A DNA stretch of 64,000 nt from Fibrobacter sp. (lineage in GTDB: Bacteria; Fibrobacterota; Fibrobacteria; Fibrobacterales; Fibrobacteraceae), in the NCBI RefSeq assembly GCF_017545445.1, contig NZ_JAFWOM010000069.1:93502-157501 (forward strand), written 5' to 3'. The notes below the pieces were generated by a model. The model was not told the origin of the DNA. It saw nothing but the letters and a program-made list of their open reading frames with translations, and made no database searches. The position numbers and the translations under genes are program-made. This document shows, piece after piece, positions 26,304-35,184 of the stretch (positions within the stretch are counted from its first letter, which is position 1; the number at the start of each line of letters is the position of its first letter).

Positions 26304-27512
26304 TCAATCAATCACAATTTTCACGAGGTCGGTCATTCTGGCGGTTTTGTCAGTCATTTCTTCTAGCGTGTCGAATTTGAAAAATACAATCCCTGCTTTG
26401 TACAAAAGCTTGTCTGTGATGGTTTCGCCGGGCTTGAACCACAAGAATTTTTCAACAATGTTTTTTTGAATTTCAGGGGCGAAGGAAACATCGCGGACGA
26501 TTCCGGAACATCCGTTTTCGTCGGCTTCGCGGTCAGACATGACGCAGTGACGCAACCAAAATCCTTGCGTGGGAACATCTGCTATGCTGGAGATGTCTTC
26601 GCCGGTTTCTGCTTTCACGATGAATTTCGGATAGTCGATGCCAGTCGCGTACTTGACGAATTTGATGTACAAATCTCCTGGCGGGCGGCGGCAAATTTCG
26701 ATAATGAAAGGTGTGCCGTCTGCTTTTTCGATGTATTGGATATGCAAAATTCCATCGACCAAGTGCAATTCGTGTGCGATGCGTTCGCTGTATTCGCGAA
26801 GCTTGGCGAGGCTTGCGTTTTGCGTGGTGCTGGGTGTGTTTGCTCCAGAGACCAGATATTTATTTATATAGTATTGCTCGTTATCAGCAAATGCAAATGC
26901 GACTTTGCCTTTGACGAGCATGGCCGAAAATCCGTGATTCGTTCCTTGAACAAATTCCTCGACGACGATGTGGTCTTCGCGGGTGCGGCTTGTGGCGTTC
27001 TTGTATGCTTCACGGGCCTCTTCGACATTTGTGGCGCGATGGATGCCCTTGCCGCCTGTCAAGTCAACGGGCTTGACGATAATCGGGAAGGTAAGACTTG
27101 CAATAGCTTGCTCGAATTCTTGCTCGTTGTGTACAACTTTTGCTTGCGGTGTCGGGATTCCGAGGCGGGTTGCGAGTGCTCGGTACTTGTCCTTGTGATG
27201 AATTTCAAGCGATGTGGCGTAAGAATCGTGTCCAGGAATTCCCAATTTTTCGCAAACATAAACGGTCGAAAGCAACGCGAAATCATTGCAGCCTGAACAA
27301 ACTGCTTGCACTCCTTCCGTGCGGGCAAGTTCCAGCATGGCTTCTTTGTTACTGAAATCTGCAAATACGGTTTTGTCGGCGTAAGGGTGTCCGAGGCCAT
27401 CGCGGTTGTTGCCTGTGGTTATCACGTACCAGCCAAGTTCCTTTGCGGCCTTGATTAACGGAATTTCGGCGTGGCTACCGCCTAGCAATAAAAGTTTTTT
27501 TTTCGTATTCAT
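26304..27512 (-). CDS. ATP-grasp ligase (carboxylate-amine ligase type)
   Basis: 402 residues from the ATG of MNTKKKLLLLGG; six extra codons are possible upstream. The N-terminal PurK/biotin-carboxylase-like domain has LLLLGGSHAEIPLI; the ATP-grasp core has FPIIVKPVDLTGGKGIHRA (P-loop-like Lys/Gly region), VVEEFVQG and FIIEICRRPPGD (metal-binding). These enzymes form an amide or thioester from a carboxylate via acyl phosphate. Close to a sugar aminotransferase and an oxidoreductase, it could attach an amino acid or other acid to an amino sugar. That is inference. Confidence 0.85.
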   Translation of the reverse strand: MNTKKKLLLLGGSHAEIPLIKAAKELGWYVITTGNNRDGLGHPYADKTVFADFSNKEAMLELARTEGVQAVCSGCNDFALLSTVYVCEKLGIPGHDSYATSLEIHHKDKYRALATRLGIPTPQAKVVHNEQEFEQAIASLTFPIIVKPVDLTGGKGIHRATNVEEAREAYKNATSRTREDHIVVEEFVQGTNHGFSAMLVKGKVAFAFADNEQYYINKYLVSGANTPSTTQNASLAKLREYSERIAHELHLVDGILHIQYIEKADGTPFIIEICRRPPGDLYIKFVKYATGIDYPKFIVKAETGEDISSIADVPTQGFWLRHCVMSDREADENGCSGIVRDVSFAPEIQKNIVEKFLWFKPGETITDKLLYKAGIVFFKFDTLEEMTDKTARMTDLVKIVID

Positions 27513-27544
27513 TTCACGACTAATATACATTAAAATGTATTAGT

Positions 27545-29572
27545 CTAGTATGTCAATCCGAATCCGTAGGGGTATAGTCCCTTCTTTCCGTCGCCAACAT
27601 TGATGGGGATTTGCTTTGCGTCTTTAGGCCAAGTGTGGGGGAGTTTGCCGGTGGGTTTGACCTTGCCAAAAAGCACGTCTGCAACGCCTGCTCCTTCGCT
27701 GCCGGGGAGCCATGCGACAACGAATGCATCGGCGACGTTGATAAGCGAGGTGATGGGGAGCGGGCGGCCGGTGATGAACACGACGGCGACTTTGTGGCCT
27801 GCTTTTTGCCATTCTTTAATCTGCGCGATGTACTCGTCGGTGCTGTTGAACGACATGTCGGTTCGTTCTTTCTTGGTGATGATTTTGTTGTTAAAGTCGT
27901 CGCCTCGATAGTCTCCGAACCATTCTGCGTAAGGGACTTCGCCAATCACATAGACGATTGTTCCTGCTTCTTCGGCGGTTGCGACGCGGGTGCCTTTTGC
28001 GACTTCATCAAAGCCTGCTTGAATTGAGGTTGCTCCGGGGACATCTTCGAGAGTGCCCTGCCAACCTTGCGTCCAAGCGCCACATTGCAATCCTGTGTTG
28101 TTGGCGTGGCTTCCGGTCACGAAAATTTTGTCGTTGGTGGCAAGTGGGAGAACTTTTTTGTTTTTCAGAATGACCAAGCTTTTTTGCACAGCTTCGCGGG
28201 CGAGTTGCCGATGGGCGGCGCTGCCGATGTTGCTTGTAACGCCGACGTAAGCGGATGGACCGTTCGGGTTGTCGATTCTCCCGGCACGGATTTTTGCACG
28301 CAAAATTCTGCGGGTGGCGTCCTTGACTCGCTCTTCGCTGATTTCGCCTGATGCAACGAGTTCTTTCATGTTGCTGACAAATGCTTCTGCGGATTGCGGA
28401 ACCATGGCCATGTCGAGGCCTGCGTTAATCGAATTGCGTATAGCTTCTTTTGATGAAATTCCGGTGACGAGGCCGGGGGAGTAGTCTCCAGCGGCACCCG
28501 GTGTCGTTGAACTTTCGATACCTTCCCAGTCCGCGATGACGTAGCCGTCAAAGGCGAGTTCTGTCTTGAGTACTCCGGTGAGCAAAGCGGAATCGACATG
28601 CTGGTGGATTCCGTTCACTTGGTTGAAGCTTGCCATGACGCTCAATGCACCTTGCTCGATAGCGGCTTCGTAAGGCGGCAAGTATTTTGCGTGTAGTGCT
28701 TTATTTGTTATTTTGGCGTTACCGCGGTCAAATCCTTTGTCTGTTGCTCCGTCGCCAATAAAATGCTTGAGAGTCGTGATGACGCACCATTCGGCGTTGT
28801 TGTTGTCGCCTTGCTGCCCACGTACAAATGCGGCTCCAAGGTCAACGGCAAGTTCGGTTGTTTCGCCGAATCCTTCATAGACGCGGCCTCAGCGCTCATC
28901 TTGCGGAACGGTGATGGCGGGGGCGAAATTCAAGTCGATGTGCGCAGCCCACATTTCTTCGGCGACGGCTTGCCCGATTCTACGGACAAGTGCTGAATCT
29001 CGTGTCGCGCCGAGCCCGATGTTGTGCGGAAAAATGGTTGCTCCATTCACATCGGCAACGCCGTGGACGTTATCCTTGCCGTAGATGACGGGTATTTTAT
29101 GGTTCCAAGCTTTGGTATAAAAATCAGCGGTGTAAGCTCCGCCCCCTTCTAACGCCGAGCCGCAAACTTTGCCTCCGCAAGTTGTTGACGGGGCTTTGGC
29201 CTGTGTCATTTGTGCGATCATGTCGTCGAGGGACATGTTGGCCATGAGACTGTCGATTCTATTTTCGATGGGATCGCGTTTCAAGGCGATGTTGCCGTAG
29301 TTCTTTTTACCCGGAATGACGCTGAGCGTTTCTGGGAGAAACCCCGTTTTGCGAACGATGATGCTTTGTCCTTTTTTTGCATTGGGTAATGTAAATGCTC
29401 CCTTTTCGTTCGAGAGTGCTCGCATGTTGGACAATAGGTTCGGGAGTGTCCTTGTGGTCACGGCGGCGTTATGGACGGGATTGCCCGATTCGTCAACAAT
29501 TGAACCCTTGATGTCTGCTTGGGCTATGGCGCAGGCGGCGAATGCAAAGAGGCCGATTTTCGAAAATTTCAT
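27545..29572 (-). pseudogene. GH3 beta-glucosidase with internal TGA
   Basis: One continuous frame of 675 codons with a single stop, TGA at 28889-28891. It sits in the GH3 signature TVPQDER-stop-GRVYEGFGE, where Trp (TGG) is nearly invariant, so a one-base change is the cause. Other parts are normal: signal peptide (residues 1-19), a carboxypeptidase-regulatory-like beta domain (~20-95), the GH3 N-domain with KHFIGDGATDKGFD, the nucleophile site YVIADWEGIE, and the C-domain ending in GLYPYGFGLTY. GH3 enzymes cut cellobiose and other beta-glucosides in the periplasm. Inactive as read, unless this is a sequencing error. Confidence 0.87.
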
Positions 29573-29666
29573 AACTATACCTTGCTTTATAAGGTATAAT
29601 CTACATTAAAAAAGGATGTTGTGAAAAATGAAGTCGTTATTTGCTGTGTACGTTCGGAACCAAACG

Positions 29667-30800
29667 CTATTTCCCAAAAAATTCCTTCACTTTGCTGCAA
29701 ACAAATTCCCTGTTTTCTGGCTTTAATCCGTAGAACATGGGGAGCCTGAGCAGGCGGTCGCTTTCGCTGGTCGTGTAGCGGTCTTCGCCGTTGAATCGTC
29801 CGAAGCGTTTGCCCGCAGGGGCGCTGTGGAGCGGCACGTAGTGGAATACCGCCAATATGCCGTTTTTCACGAGATGCGCGATGAGCGCTGTTCGCGTTTT
29901 AATGTCTGCGACTTTCAGGTAGAACATGTGCGCGTTATGGGTGCATTCCGCTGGAATATATGGTAACTGCAAATCGCCTGCGTCCGCAAGGGGTTGCAGA
30001 CGTTCGCGGTAATCGTTCCAGCTTTCCATGCGGTTGTCGAAAATCTTTTGTGCATTTTCAAGTTCGGCGTACAGGTAGGCGGCGTTGAGTTCGCTGGGCA
30101 AGTAGCTCGAACCGAGTTCAACCCATGTGTATTTATCGACTTCGCCGCGGTGGAACTGCACGCGGTTTGTACCTTTTTCGCGGATGATTTCGGCGTGGTC
30201 GGAGTATTTTTTATCGGTAATGAGAATGGCGCCGCCTTCGCCCATGCTGTAATTCTTGGTTTCGTGGAAACTGTAGCAGCCGAAATCGCCGAGCGCACCC
30301 AGGGAATGACCTTTGTATGTCGCCATCATCCCTTGAGCGGCATCCTCGATGACGAACAAGTTGTGCTTGCGCGCGATTGCATTGATGGAGTCCATTTCGC
30401 AGCCGACTCCGGCGTAATGCACCGGCACAATTGCCTTCGTGCGTTCTGTAATCGCGTCTTCGATAAGTTTTTCGTCCAAATTCATCGTGTCGGGGCGAAT
30501 ATCGACAAACACACATTTTGCCCCACGCATGGCGAATGCGTCAGCGGTAGAGACGAACGTGAACGACGGCATGATGACTTCATCGCCCGGCTGGATGTTG
30601 CATAGCAATGCTGACATTTCAAGTGCGTGGGTGCAACTCGTCGTGAGAAGTGCCCGAGCGCAACCTGTTTTTTGTTGGAGCCAAACGTGGCATTTTTGGT
30701 TGAACTGTCCGTCACCGCAAATACGACCGCTTTCGACGGCCTGTCGCACATAATCGATTTCTGTCCCTACAAAGGGGGGCTGGTTGAAAGGTATCTTCAT
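29667..30800 (-). CDS. wecE: dTDP-4-amino-4,6-dideoxygalactose transaminase
   Basis: 377 residues, full length for WecE/RffA. It converts dTDP-4-keto-6-deoxyglucose to dTDP-Fuc4N with PLP and glutamate. Evidence: start IPFNQPPFVGTEIDYV, GDEVIMPSFTFVSTADAF, PVHYAGVGCEMD, D153 in IEDAAQG, and the PLP lysine K182 in CYSFHETKNYSMGEGG. A TATATT box is 7 bp before the ATG. Fuc4N is a typical building block of enterobacterial common antigen and of some O-antigens, so it fits the glycan region. No rmlA/B genes lie in the window. Confidence 0.9.
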   Translation of the reverse strand: MKIPFNQPPFVGTEIDYVRQAVESGRICGDGQFNQKCHVWLQQKTGCARALLTTSCTHALEMSALLCNIQPGDEVIMPSFTFVSTADAFAMRGAKCVFVDIRPDTMNLDEKLIEDAITERTKAIVPVHYAGVGCEMDSINAIARKHNLFVIEDAAQGMMATYKGHSLGALGDFGCYSFHETKNYSMGEGGAILITDKKYSDHAEIIREKGTNRVQFHRGEVDKYTWVELGSSYLPSELNAAYLYAELENAQKIFDNRMESWNDYRERLQPLADAGDLQLPYIPAECTHNAHMFYLKVADIKTRTALIAHLVKNGILAVFHYVPLHSAPAGKRFGRFNGEDRYTTSESDRLLRLPMFYGLKPENREFVCSKVKEFFGK

Positions 30801-30959
30801 ATGAAGAAATATATTATTTACTTATCCTTTAAAAAATCTTTTACAAGAAACCAAGCCTGTAAGAATAGGCAAAAGTTATCCCCCATGCAGATTTATTGGA
30901 TTAAAGTGTTGCTATTTTGAAAATGATTTCTATTTTAAATGGCAGGATGGTGCAATTTA

Positions 30960-31592
30960 ATGGAAATTGAGTTTGGTATATTGAATCGCGAAGAGCTGAA
31001 AGAGTCCGTGGAAGTTGCAGCCAGGGCTTATGAGCATTATGAGTACTTTACGAATTTCTTTCCTAATCTGGATGAGAGACGGAGAGTCATTAGATCTTTG
31101 ATGTACAGATTTATGTTGACGAATTTCGGAAAAACTCATTTCTTGATAGCTAAAATCGATGGGAAAATGGTAGCTGTTGCGCAAATTGATGATGCTCAGT
31201 ACAGGAGACCCTCGGTTTTGCAGTTTTTGCTTCACGGTTGGCTCATGGTGTATTGCGGCGTGAAAGTAAAGCGTGTGAATCGCTGGATTGCCATGGATAC
31301 TGTGGCGAGCACGCCGTGCCATGATTACCAGAAGGCTGATCCCAATATTTGGTACACGAGCTCTGTCACGGTGGATCCGGATTTTCAAAGAAAGGGTGTT
31401 GGATCAAAATTCATTGGTTTTTGGGAAGATTACATCCGTGAACGTGGTGGAACGCAGTTGATTTTATTCACGAACTCTGAGAAGAATCTTGCGTTTTACA
31501 AGAAAAACGGTTTTGAGGTGTTTGATGAGCGGGATATTCCTATCCCTGATGGAAAGACGATGAGAAGCTGGAGCGTGAGAAAAACGTTGTAG
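30960..31592 (+). CDS. GNAT family N-acetyltransferase
   Basis: 210 residues from ATG 30960, which follows an AGGA site; an upstream ATG at 30939 would add 7 residues. The acetyl-CoA site is SSVTVDPDFQRKGVGSKFIGFWEDYI, followed by the usual LILFTNSEKNLAFYKKNGFEVFD. Substrate unknown. It stands alone on the plus strand between minus-strand genes, so it is not obviously part of the glycan operon. Confidence 0.87.
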   Translation: MEIEFGILNREELKESVEVAARAYEHYEYFTNFFPNLDERRRVIRSLMYRFMLTNFGKTHFLIAKIDGKMVAVAQIDDAQYRRPSVLQFLLHGWLMVYCGVKVKRVNRWIAMDTVASTPCHDYQKADPNIWYTSSVTVDPDFQRKGVGSKFIGFWEDYIRERGGTQLILFTNSEKNLAFYKKNGFEVFDERDIPIPDGKTMRSWSVRKTL

Positions 31593-31608
31593 CAAATTGA
31601 ACTGATGA

Positions 31609-33654
31609 TTAATCTTTACCGGCTCCGTAAACTACGGGGCCTTCGTCGTCATCATCGTCATCGCCGTGTTCAGCGAGGTAGGCTTCGAATTCTTCGTCCG
31701 TCATTCCGCCTTCGCCTTCTTCGGGCATAAACGACTTGCGTTCGGATTTTTTAGCGGGCTTGCTTTCGGCTGCGGGTGATGTCGGTTTTTCGGACGGTGT
31801 TGGAATTGCTGCCGGCTTTGGATCATCCTTGCGGCTTGCACGTGCGCTGCGGTTCAAGTAGGCGATGTATTCTTCGTCTGTCATTTCGTTGCCGAAACTG
31901 TAAGAGGAATACTTGTCTTCTTCCGGTTCTTTTTGAACTGGGGCGCTATAGGTGCTGCTGGAATCGTATTTGCTGACGGTTGGTGTAGAATTTGTTGTAA
32001 ATTGCGTTGAACTTGTTTGTTGCGGCGTGGCTGCGGAACTTGTTGCAGGTTGTGCGAAATTTGCTGACGGTTGCACGGAACTTGACGCGGACGGTGCTGA
32101 ACTTGCATTGTCGTAGAACGCTTGTGCCTTTTGCATGAATGCCGCAAATTCTTCGTCGCTCATCTGCTGGACTTCTTGTTCGTTCAAGCCTTGGAAATTG
32201 GCTTCGGCAGATACTCCGTGATTATCGGTGCTTGACGAACGGATAACAGGAATGTCCTCGTCAAAACTGTCGTCGTATGAAACGTGTAATGTTTCGTTGT
32301 TCGTGCTTTCCGAAAATTCTACGTTGTCTAAATTTTCTTCGAAATTTTCATCATCAACGAGTTCTTCGCCTATTTCTTCGCTTTGAGCCTCGTTTATTTC
32401 TTCGTCCGGTACATCGGCAAATTCTTCGTCGATGGGTTCAAACGTGTGCGATGGCGTGATTTCGCTAACGGCTTCAGGTGCGTTTGTAATAACTTCACTG
32501 GTCGATGTCGCAGGCTCAGCAATGGGTTCATTGACCGCATCGGTGTTGACGGCTGCTGCTTCATTTGCAGGAGTCGCCGCAGTTCCAGTTGCAGGGGCTT
32601 GTTCGCTTGTCTGCTGCGCTGTAATTCCTTCAGCGGCATCTGCTTCGGCAATCATATCGGCGAATGGATTTTCCTGCACTTCGGAAATATCCTCGCGGCC
32701 TTCGAGCATCGCGTTGAGGTCTTCGTCGGTAACGTTTCTGCCGCGTTCCGTCCAAAGTACGGCTTCGCGCATCGTAGCGGCGAGGTCGCCCACGCTCTTT
32801 TCCTTGGAACGTGCAATCGCCTGGCTGCGGATGGTATCCACAAGTCCCGCCTTGACTTCGGGATCCTTGCTGAAAAAGACGGTCTCGTGCGCCATTTCTT
32901 CGGCGTACTCGGGGTTGTTCTTTTTGCGGTAAATCCAGATGGGGCCGAAAAGTTCACTTTGGCGGAAAACAATGTCGTCCGTCTTGATCATTTCGAGCAT
33001 AGCCATGAACGTCACCGCCGCAACAATCGGGTGGGAGTCGTTGTCGAGCAAGTCTTCAAAGAGCGCACGTCCATGCACGTTCAAGAAGTTGTTGATGGCT
33101 TGCTGACGGTCCTGGATTGTCACGTAGTCCAATTCGATATGGTGGATCGTCTCGGAAATCTTGGTTTTCAAGCTCTTCTGGTAAGCACGGAAAAGCTGCC
33201 AAATGTTTGCGTCCGCGAGCGTATCTTCGTCGCTTTGCGTTTTTTCGAGTCTCCCGCGGGAATACGTTCCGAAGTTCTTCGCTTCCATCTCCTGGAGGCC
33301 GCTTGCGACCTGCTTGAAACGCTGGTATTCCAACATTTCTTGCATGAGTTTTTCGCGGTCTTCGTTGTATTCTTCGATTGTTTCTGGGTCGCGTTCTTCG
33401 GCGGGGAGCAGTTCCTGCACCTTGAGCGCCATCAAGCGGCTCGCCATGAACAAGAAGTCGCCGGCCTTGGAAAGGTCCGTTTCGGAATACTCGTTCACCC
33501 ACTTCAAAAAGTCGTCTGCGATTTCTGCAATGGGGATTTGGTCGAGCGTCATTTCCTTTTTTTGGACGAGATAGACAAGCAAGTCCATCGGGCCGTTAAA
33601 CGAGCCGATTTTGACTTCATAGTCTTCTTGTTCAAAAACATCGGAATCAACCAT
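31609..33654 (-). CDS. scpA: ScpA with a long acidic C-terminal extension
   Basis: 681 residues, whereas ScpA proteins are usually 230-280. ScpA is the kleisin linking the Smc dimer for chromosome segregation. Residues 10-130 match the N-terminal kleisin part (IGSFNGPMDLLVYLVQKKEM, FLKWVNEYSETDLSKAGDFLFMASRLMALKVQELLP), and ~185-265 the C-terminal winged helix. Residues ~310-681 are low-complexity, rich in Glu, Asp, Ser, Ala and Thr, with a short motif repeated four times: VTDEDLNAML (308), MSDEEFAAFM (498), MTDEEYIAYL (591), MTDEEFEAYL (651). The tail ends in a poly-Asp stretch. A TATATT box lies ~8 bp before the ATG. ScpB is not in the window. Confidence 0.9.
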   Translation of the reverse strand: MVDSDVFEQEDYEVKIGSFNGPMDLLVYLVQKKEMTLDQIPIAEIADDFLKWVNEYSETDLSKAGDFLFMASRLMALKVQELLPAEERDPETIEEYNEDREKLMQEMLEYQRFKQVASGLQEMEAKNFGTYSRGRLEKTQSDEDTLADANIWQLFRAYQKSLKTKISETIHHIELDYVTIQDRQQAINNFLNVHGRALFEDLLDNDSHPIVAAVTFMAMLEMIKTDDIVFRQSELFGPIWIYRKKNNPEYAEEMAHETVFFSKDPEVKAGLVDTIRSQAIARSKEKSVGDLAATMREAVLWTERGRNVTDEDLNAMLEGREDISEVQENPFADMIAEADAAEGITAQQTSEQAPATGTAATPANEAAAVNTDAVNEPIAEPATSTSEVITNAPEAVSEITPSHTFEPIDEEFADVPDEEINEAQSEEIGEELVDDENFEENLDNVEFSESTNNETLHVSYDDSFDEDIPVIRSSSTDNHGVSAEANFQGLNEQEVQQMSDEEFAAFMQKAQAFYDNASSAPSASSSVQPSANFAQPATSSAATPQQTSSTQFTTNSTPTVSKYDSSSTYSAPVQKEPEEDKYSSYSFGNEMTDEEYIAYLNRSARASRKDDPKPAAIPTPSEKPTSPAAESKPAKKSERKSFMPEEGEGGMTDEEFEAYLAEHGDDDDDDEGPVVYGAGKD

Positions 33655-34512
33655 TGCGTGGAAATATAGAAATTAGAGGTTAGAAATTAGAGGAGGGTGG
33701 TTCTGTAATGAAACAGGATGTGTAAATGATCTCATTTGGGAGACTGTTTGTATTAATATTTTTACATGATTTGTGGGGGCCTGTGTTACGGTTTCTGAAA
33801 AAATGGGGTGATTTTTCTTATTTCTTGTTCTAAAATTCAAAATTTGTGGTCAAAAAATGAAATTTCGTAATAAAAATATATACTTTCAGAAAAAAATTAG
33901 TTATATTTATTACAGAACATTACAGAACTTATCAGAGGGGAGCTTTGATTAAAGTCGTTATGCCAAAAGAATTATTTAAAGAATAGAAGATGCGAATGTA
34001 CGAATACGTGGAAACCGATAATTCGGTTTTTGGTGTACATGGAGTTTTATTCGAAAAAGTCTCTCATTCCAACTCGTTAAATACTGTCGCCCTCCTTTCG
34101 AGGGCGACTTCCCGTTTTTATAGCATACTTCGAGAGGTGACGGCTTGAAAGATTCCGGCTGAGGAGTTGGATTTGAAGAAAAATGGGATGAAAAAAAATC
34201 TTGTTTTTCAAAATTTATCGTTTTTTACGTGTAAAACTCAAAAATTTGAGGATTATTCACGTAAAATTCAACGTTGTATGTGATTGTTTTGAAGAAAATC
34301 ATGAATATTTGTTTTTTTTTAGTTGCAAAATTGGGAAAAGAGGGCTTTTATTGGTGATAAAGAGGCTGAAAAATTCAAAAAAGACAGTGAATTTGTAATA
34401 AAATTGTTAATTTGTGTGAAATTTTACGTGACAAATGTTGAAAATTGGACTTTTTTCACGTAAAAATGGGGGAAATGGGATTTTGTAGGTGGGAATGGCT
34501 GTTTATGCGGTA
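33655..34512. other. AT-rich intergenic region with repeated TTTTACGTGAA motifs
   Basis: 858 bp without a supportable gene. Contents: a duplicated ATTACAGAAC near 33,910-33,935; a strong GC hairpin GTCGCCCTC-CTTTC-GAGGGCGAC near 34,086-34,108 that could terminate transcription; and four copies of TTTTACGTG/CACGTAAAA in alternating orientation (34222-34235, 34256-34266, 34422-34431, 34455-34465). An open frame at 34201-34398 is AT-rich, lacks a ribosome site and is not called. Confidence 0.6.
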
Positions 34513-34662
34513 CAAAAAAGCCCAACCTTGCGGTTAGTCCTTTTTATACCCGCCTTATGACGGTTTGAAAAAAGGACCCATCTTGCGATGAGTCTTTTTA
34601 TACCCTTTTACGCGGTTTACTTGGGTATAAAAAAACAGCTCAACTTCCGTTGCGCTGTTTTT
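34513..34662 (-). terminator. Array of three terminator-like hairpins after tRNA-Glu 1
   Basis: Reading away from the tRNA: AAAACAGC(T)CAAC-TTCC-GTTG(C)GCTGTTTTT (34631-34662), AAAAGGACCCATC-TTGC-GATGAGTCTTTTT (34568-34599) and AAAAGCCCAACC-TTGC-GGTTAGTCCTTTTT (34513-34545). Each has A's on one side and T's on the other, so it could stop transcription in either direction. The spacers contain ACCC(G)CC-TTATGA-CGG or ACCC-TTTTACGC-GGTT. Confidence 0.65.
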
Positions 34663-34663
34663 A

Positions 34664-34736
34664 TACCCCCAAGCGGTTTTGAACCGCTGTTGCGGGAATG
34701 AAAATCCCGAGTCCTAGGCCACTAGACGATAGGGGC
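34664..34736 (-). tRNA. tRNA-Glu (UUC), copy 1
   Basis: 73 nt. Acceptor GCCCCTA pairs with TGGGGGT with a G1-U72 wobble, discriminator A. The anticodon arm CGGGA-TTTTCAT-TCCCG gives anticodon UUC; T arm AGCGG-TTCAAAA-CCGCT. CCA is not encoded. It is identical to the copy at 35098-35170. Confidence 0.95.
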
Positions 34737-34750
34737 GATTTGTGAGGACA

Positions 34751-34778
34751 AATATAGTTTTTTCTAGAATAATGTCAA
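34751..34778 (-). promoter_or_regulatory. Promoter of tRNA-Glu copy 1
   Basis: On the minus strand TTGACA (34778-34773)-N16-TATATT (34756-34751), 15 bp before the mature tRNA 5' end. Confidence 0.8.
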
Positions 34779-34799
34779 GGGGGCATAAATAAATTTTTT

Positions 34800-34888
34800 T
34801 TACTGTCATCCCGGCCTTGTGCCGGGATCGGTTGTTTATGATTGCGTGGTGGAAAAACTGGCCCCGGAACGGAGTCCGGGGTGACAAT
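34800..34888. repeat. Dispersed GTCATCCCGGCC / CCCCGGA-TCCGGGG hairpin repeats
   Basis: Two adjoining short palindromes: TCATCCCGGC-CTTGT-GCCGGGAT near 34803-34828 and CCCCGGA-ACGGAG-TCCGGGG near 34862-34882 with GTGAC after it. Relatives occur at 41553-41582, 51630-51655 and 61857-61905, always between genes. They look like a family of small dispersed palindromes. Confidence 0.6.
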
Positions 34889-34895
34889 GTAATAA

Positions 34896-35096
34896 AGAAG
34901 ACCATTCTTTCGAATGGTCTTTTTCTACCCGCCTTATGACGGTTTGAAAAAAGACCCATCTTGCGATGAGTCTTTTTATTCCCTTTTACGCGGTTTACTT
35001 GTGGGTACAAAAAAGGACCAACCTTACGGTTAGTCCTTTTTATACCCGCCTTATGACGGTTTAAAAAAACAGCCCAACTTTCGTTGAGCTGTTTTT
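34896..35096 (-). terminator. Array of four terminator-like hairpins after tRNA-Glu 2
   Basis: Reading away from the tRNA: hairpins at 35063-35096, 35008-35042, 34947-34978 and 34896-34925 (AAGACCATT-CTTTCG-AATGGTCTT, the cleanest). The first three correspond to those after copy 1, so tRNA and hairpins were duplicated together. Spacers again read ACCCGCC-TTATGA-CGGTTT. Confidence 0.65.
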
Positions 35097-35097
35097 A

Positions 35098-35170
35098 TAC
35101 CCCCAAGCGGTTTTGAACCGCTGTTGCGGGAATGAAAATCCCGAGTCCTAGGCCACTAGACGATAGGGGC
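35098..35170 (-). tRNA. tRNA-Glu (UUC), copy 2
   Basis: 73 nt, same sequence as 34664-34736; anticodon UUC, no encoded CCA. It is transcribed from its own promoter at 35185-35212 toward copy 1, 434 bp away. Confidence 0.95.
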
Positions 35171-35184
35171 GATTTGTGCCGCCA

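Noticed and set aside
28889..28891. TGA recoded as Trp, which would make the GH3 gene intact
   Set aside because: Many intact genes in the window end at TGA with overlapping starts (ATGA) and use TGG for Trp, so the standard code applies. Selenocysteine is also unlikely at an invariant Trp site.
32383..33669. A 428-codon plus-strand frame
   Set aside because: Antisense shadow of scpA, rich in Phe, Cys and Arg; the ScpA protein is clearly the real product.
34201..34398. A 65-codon AT-rich plus-strand frame
   Set aside because: No ribosome site, biased composition and overlap with the TTTTACGTG boxes; no protein family is recognisable.
34513..35096. Regularly spaced repeats after the tRNAs, resembling a CRISPR array
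   Set aside because: The repeats are hairpins with different stems and A/T flanks, units are not identical, and no cas genes are near; terminator-like array is the better reading.
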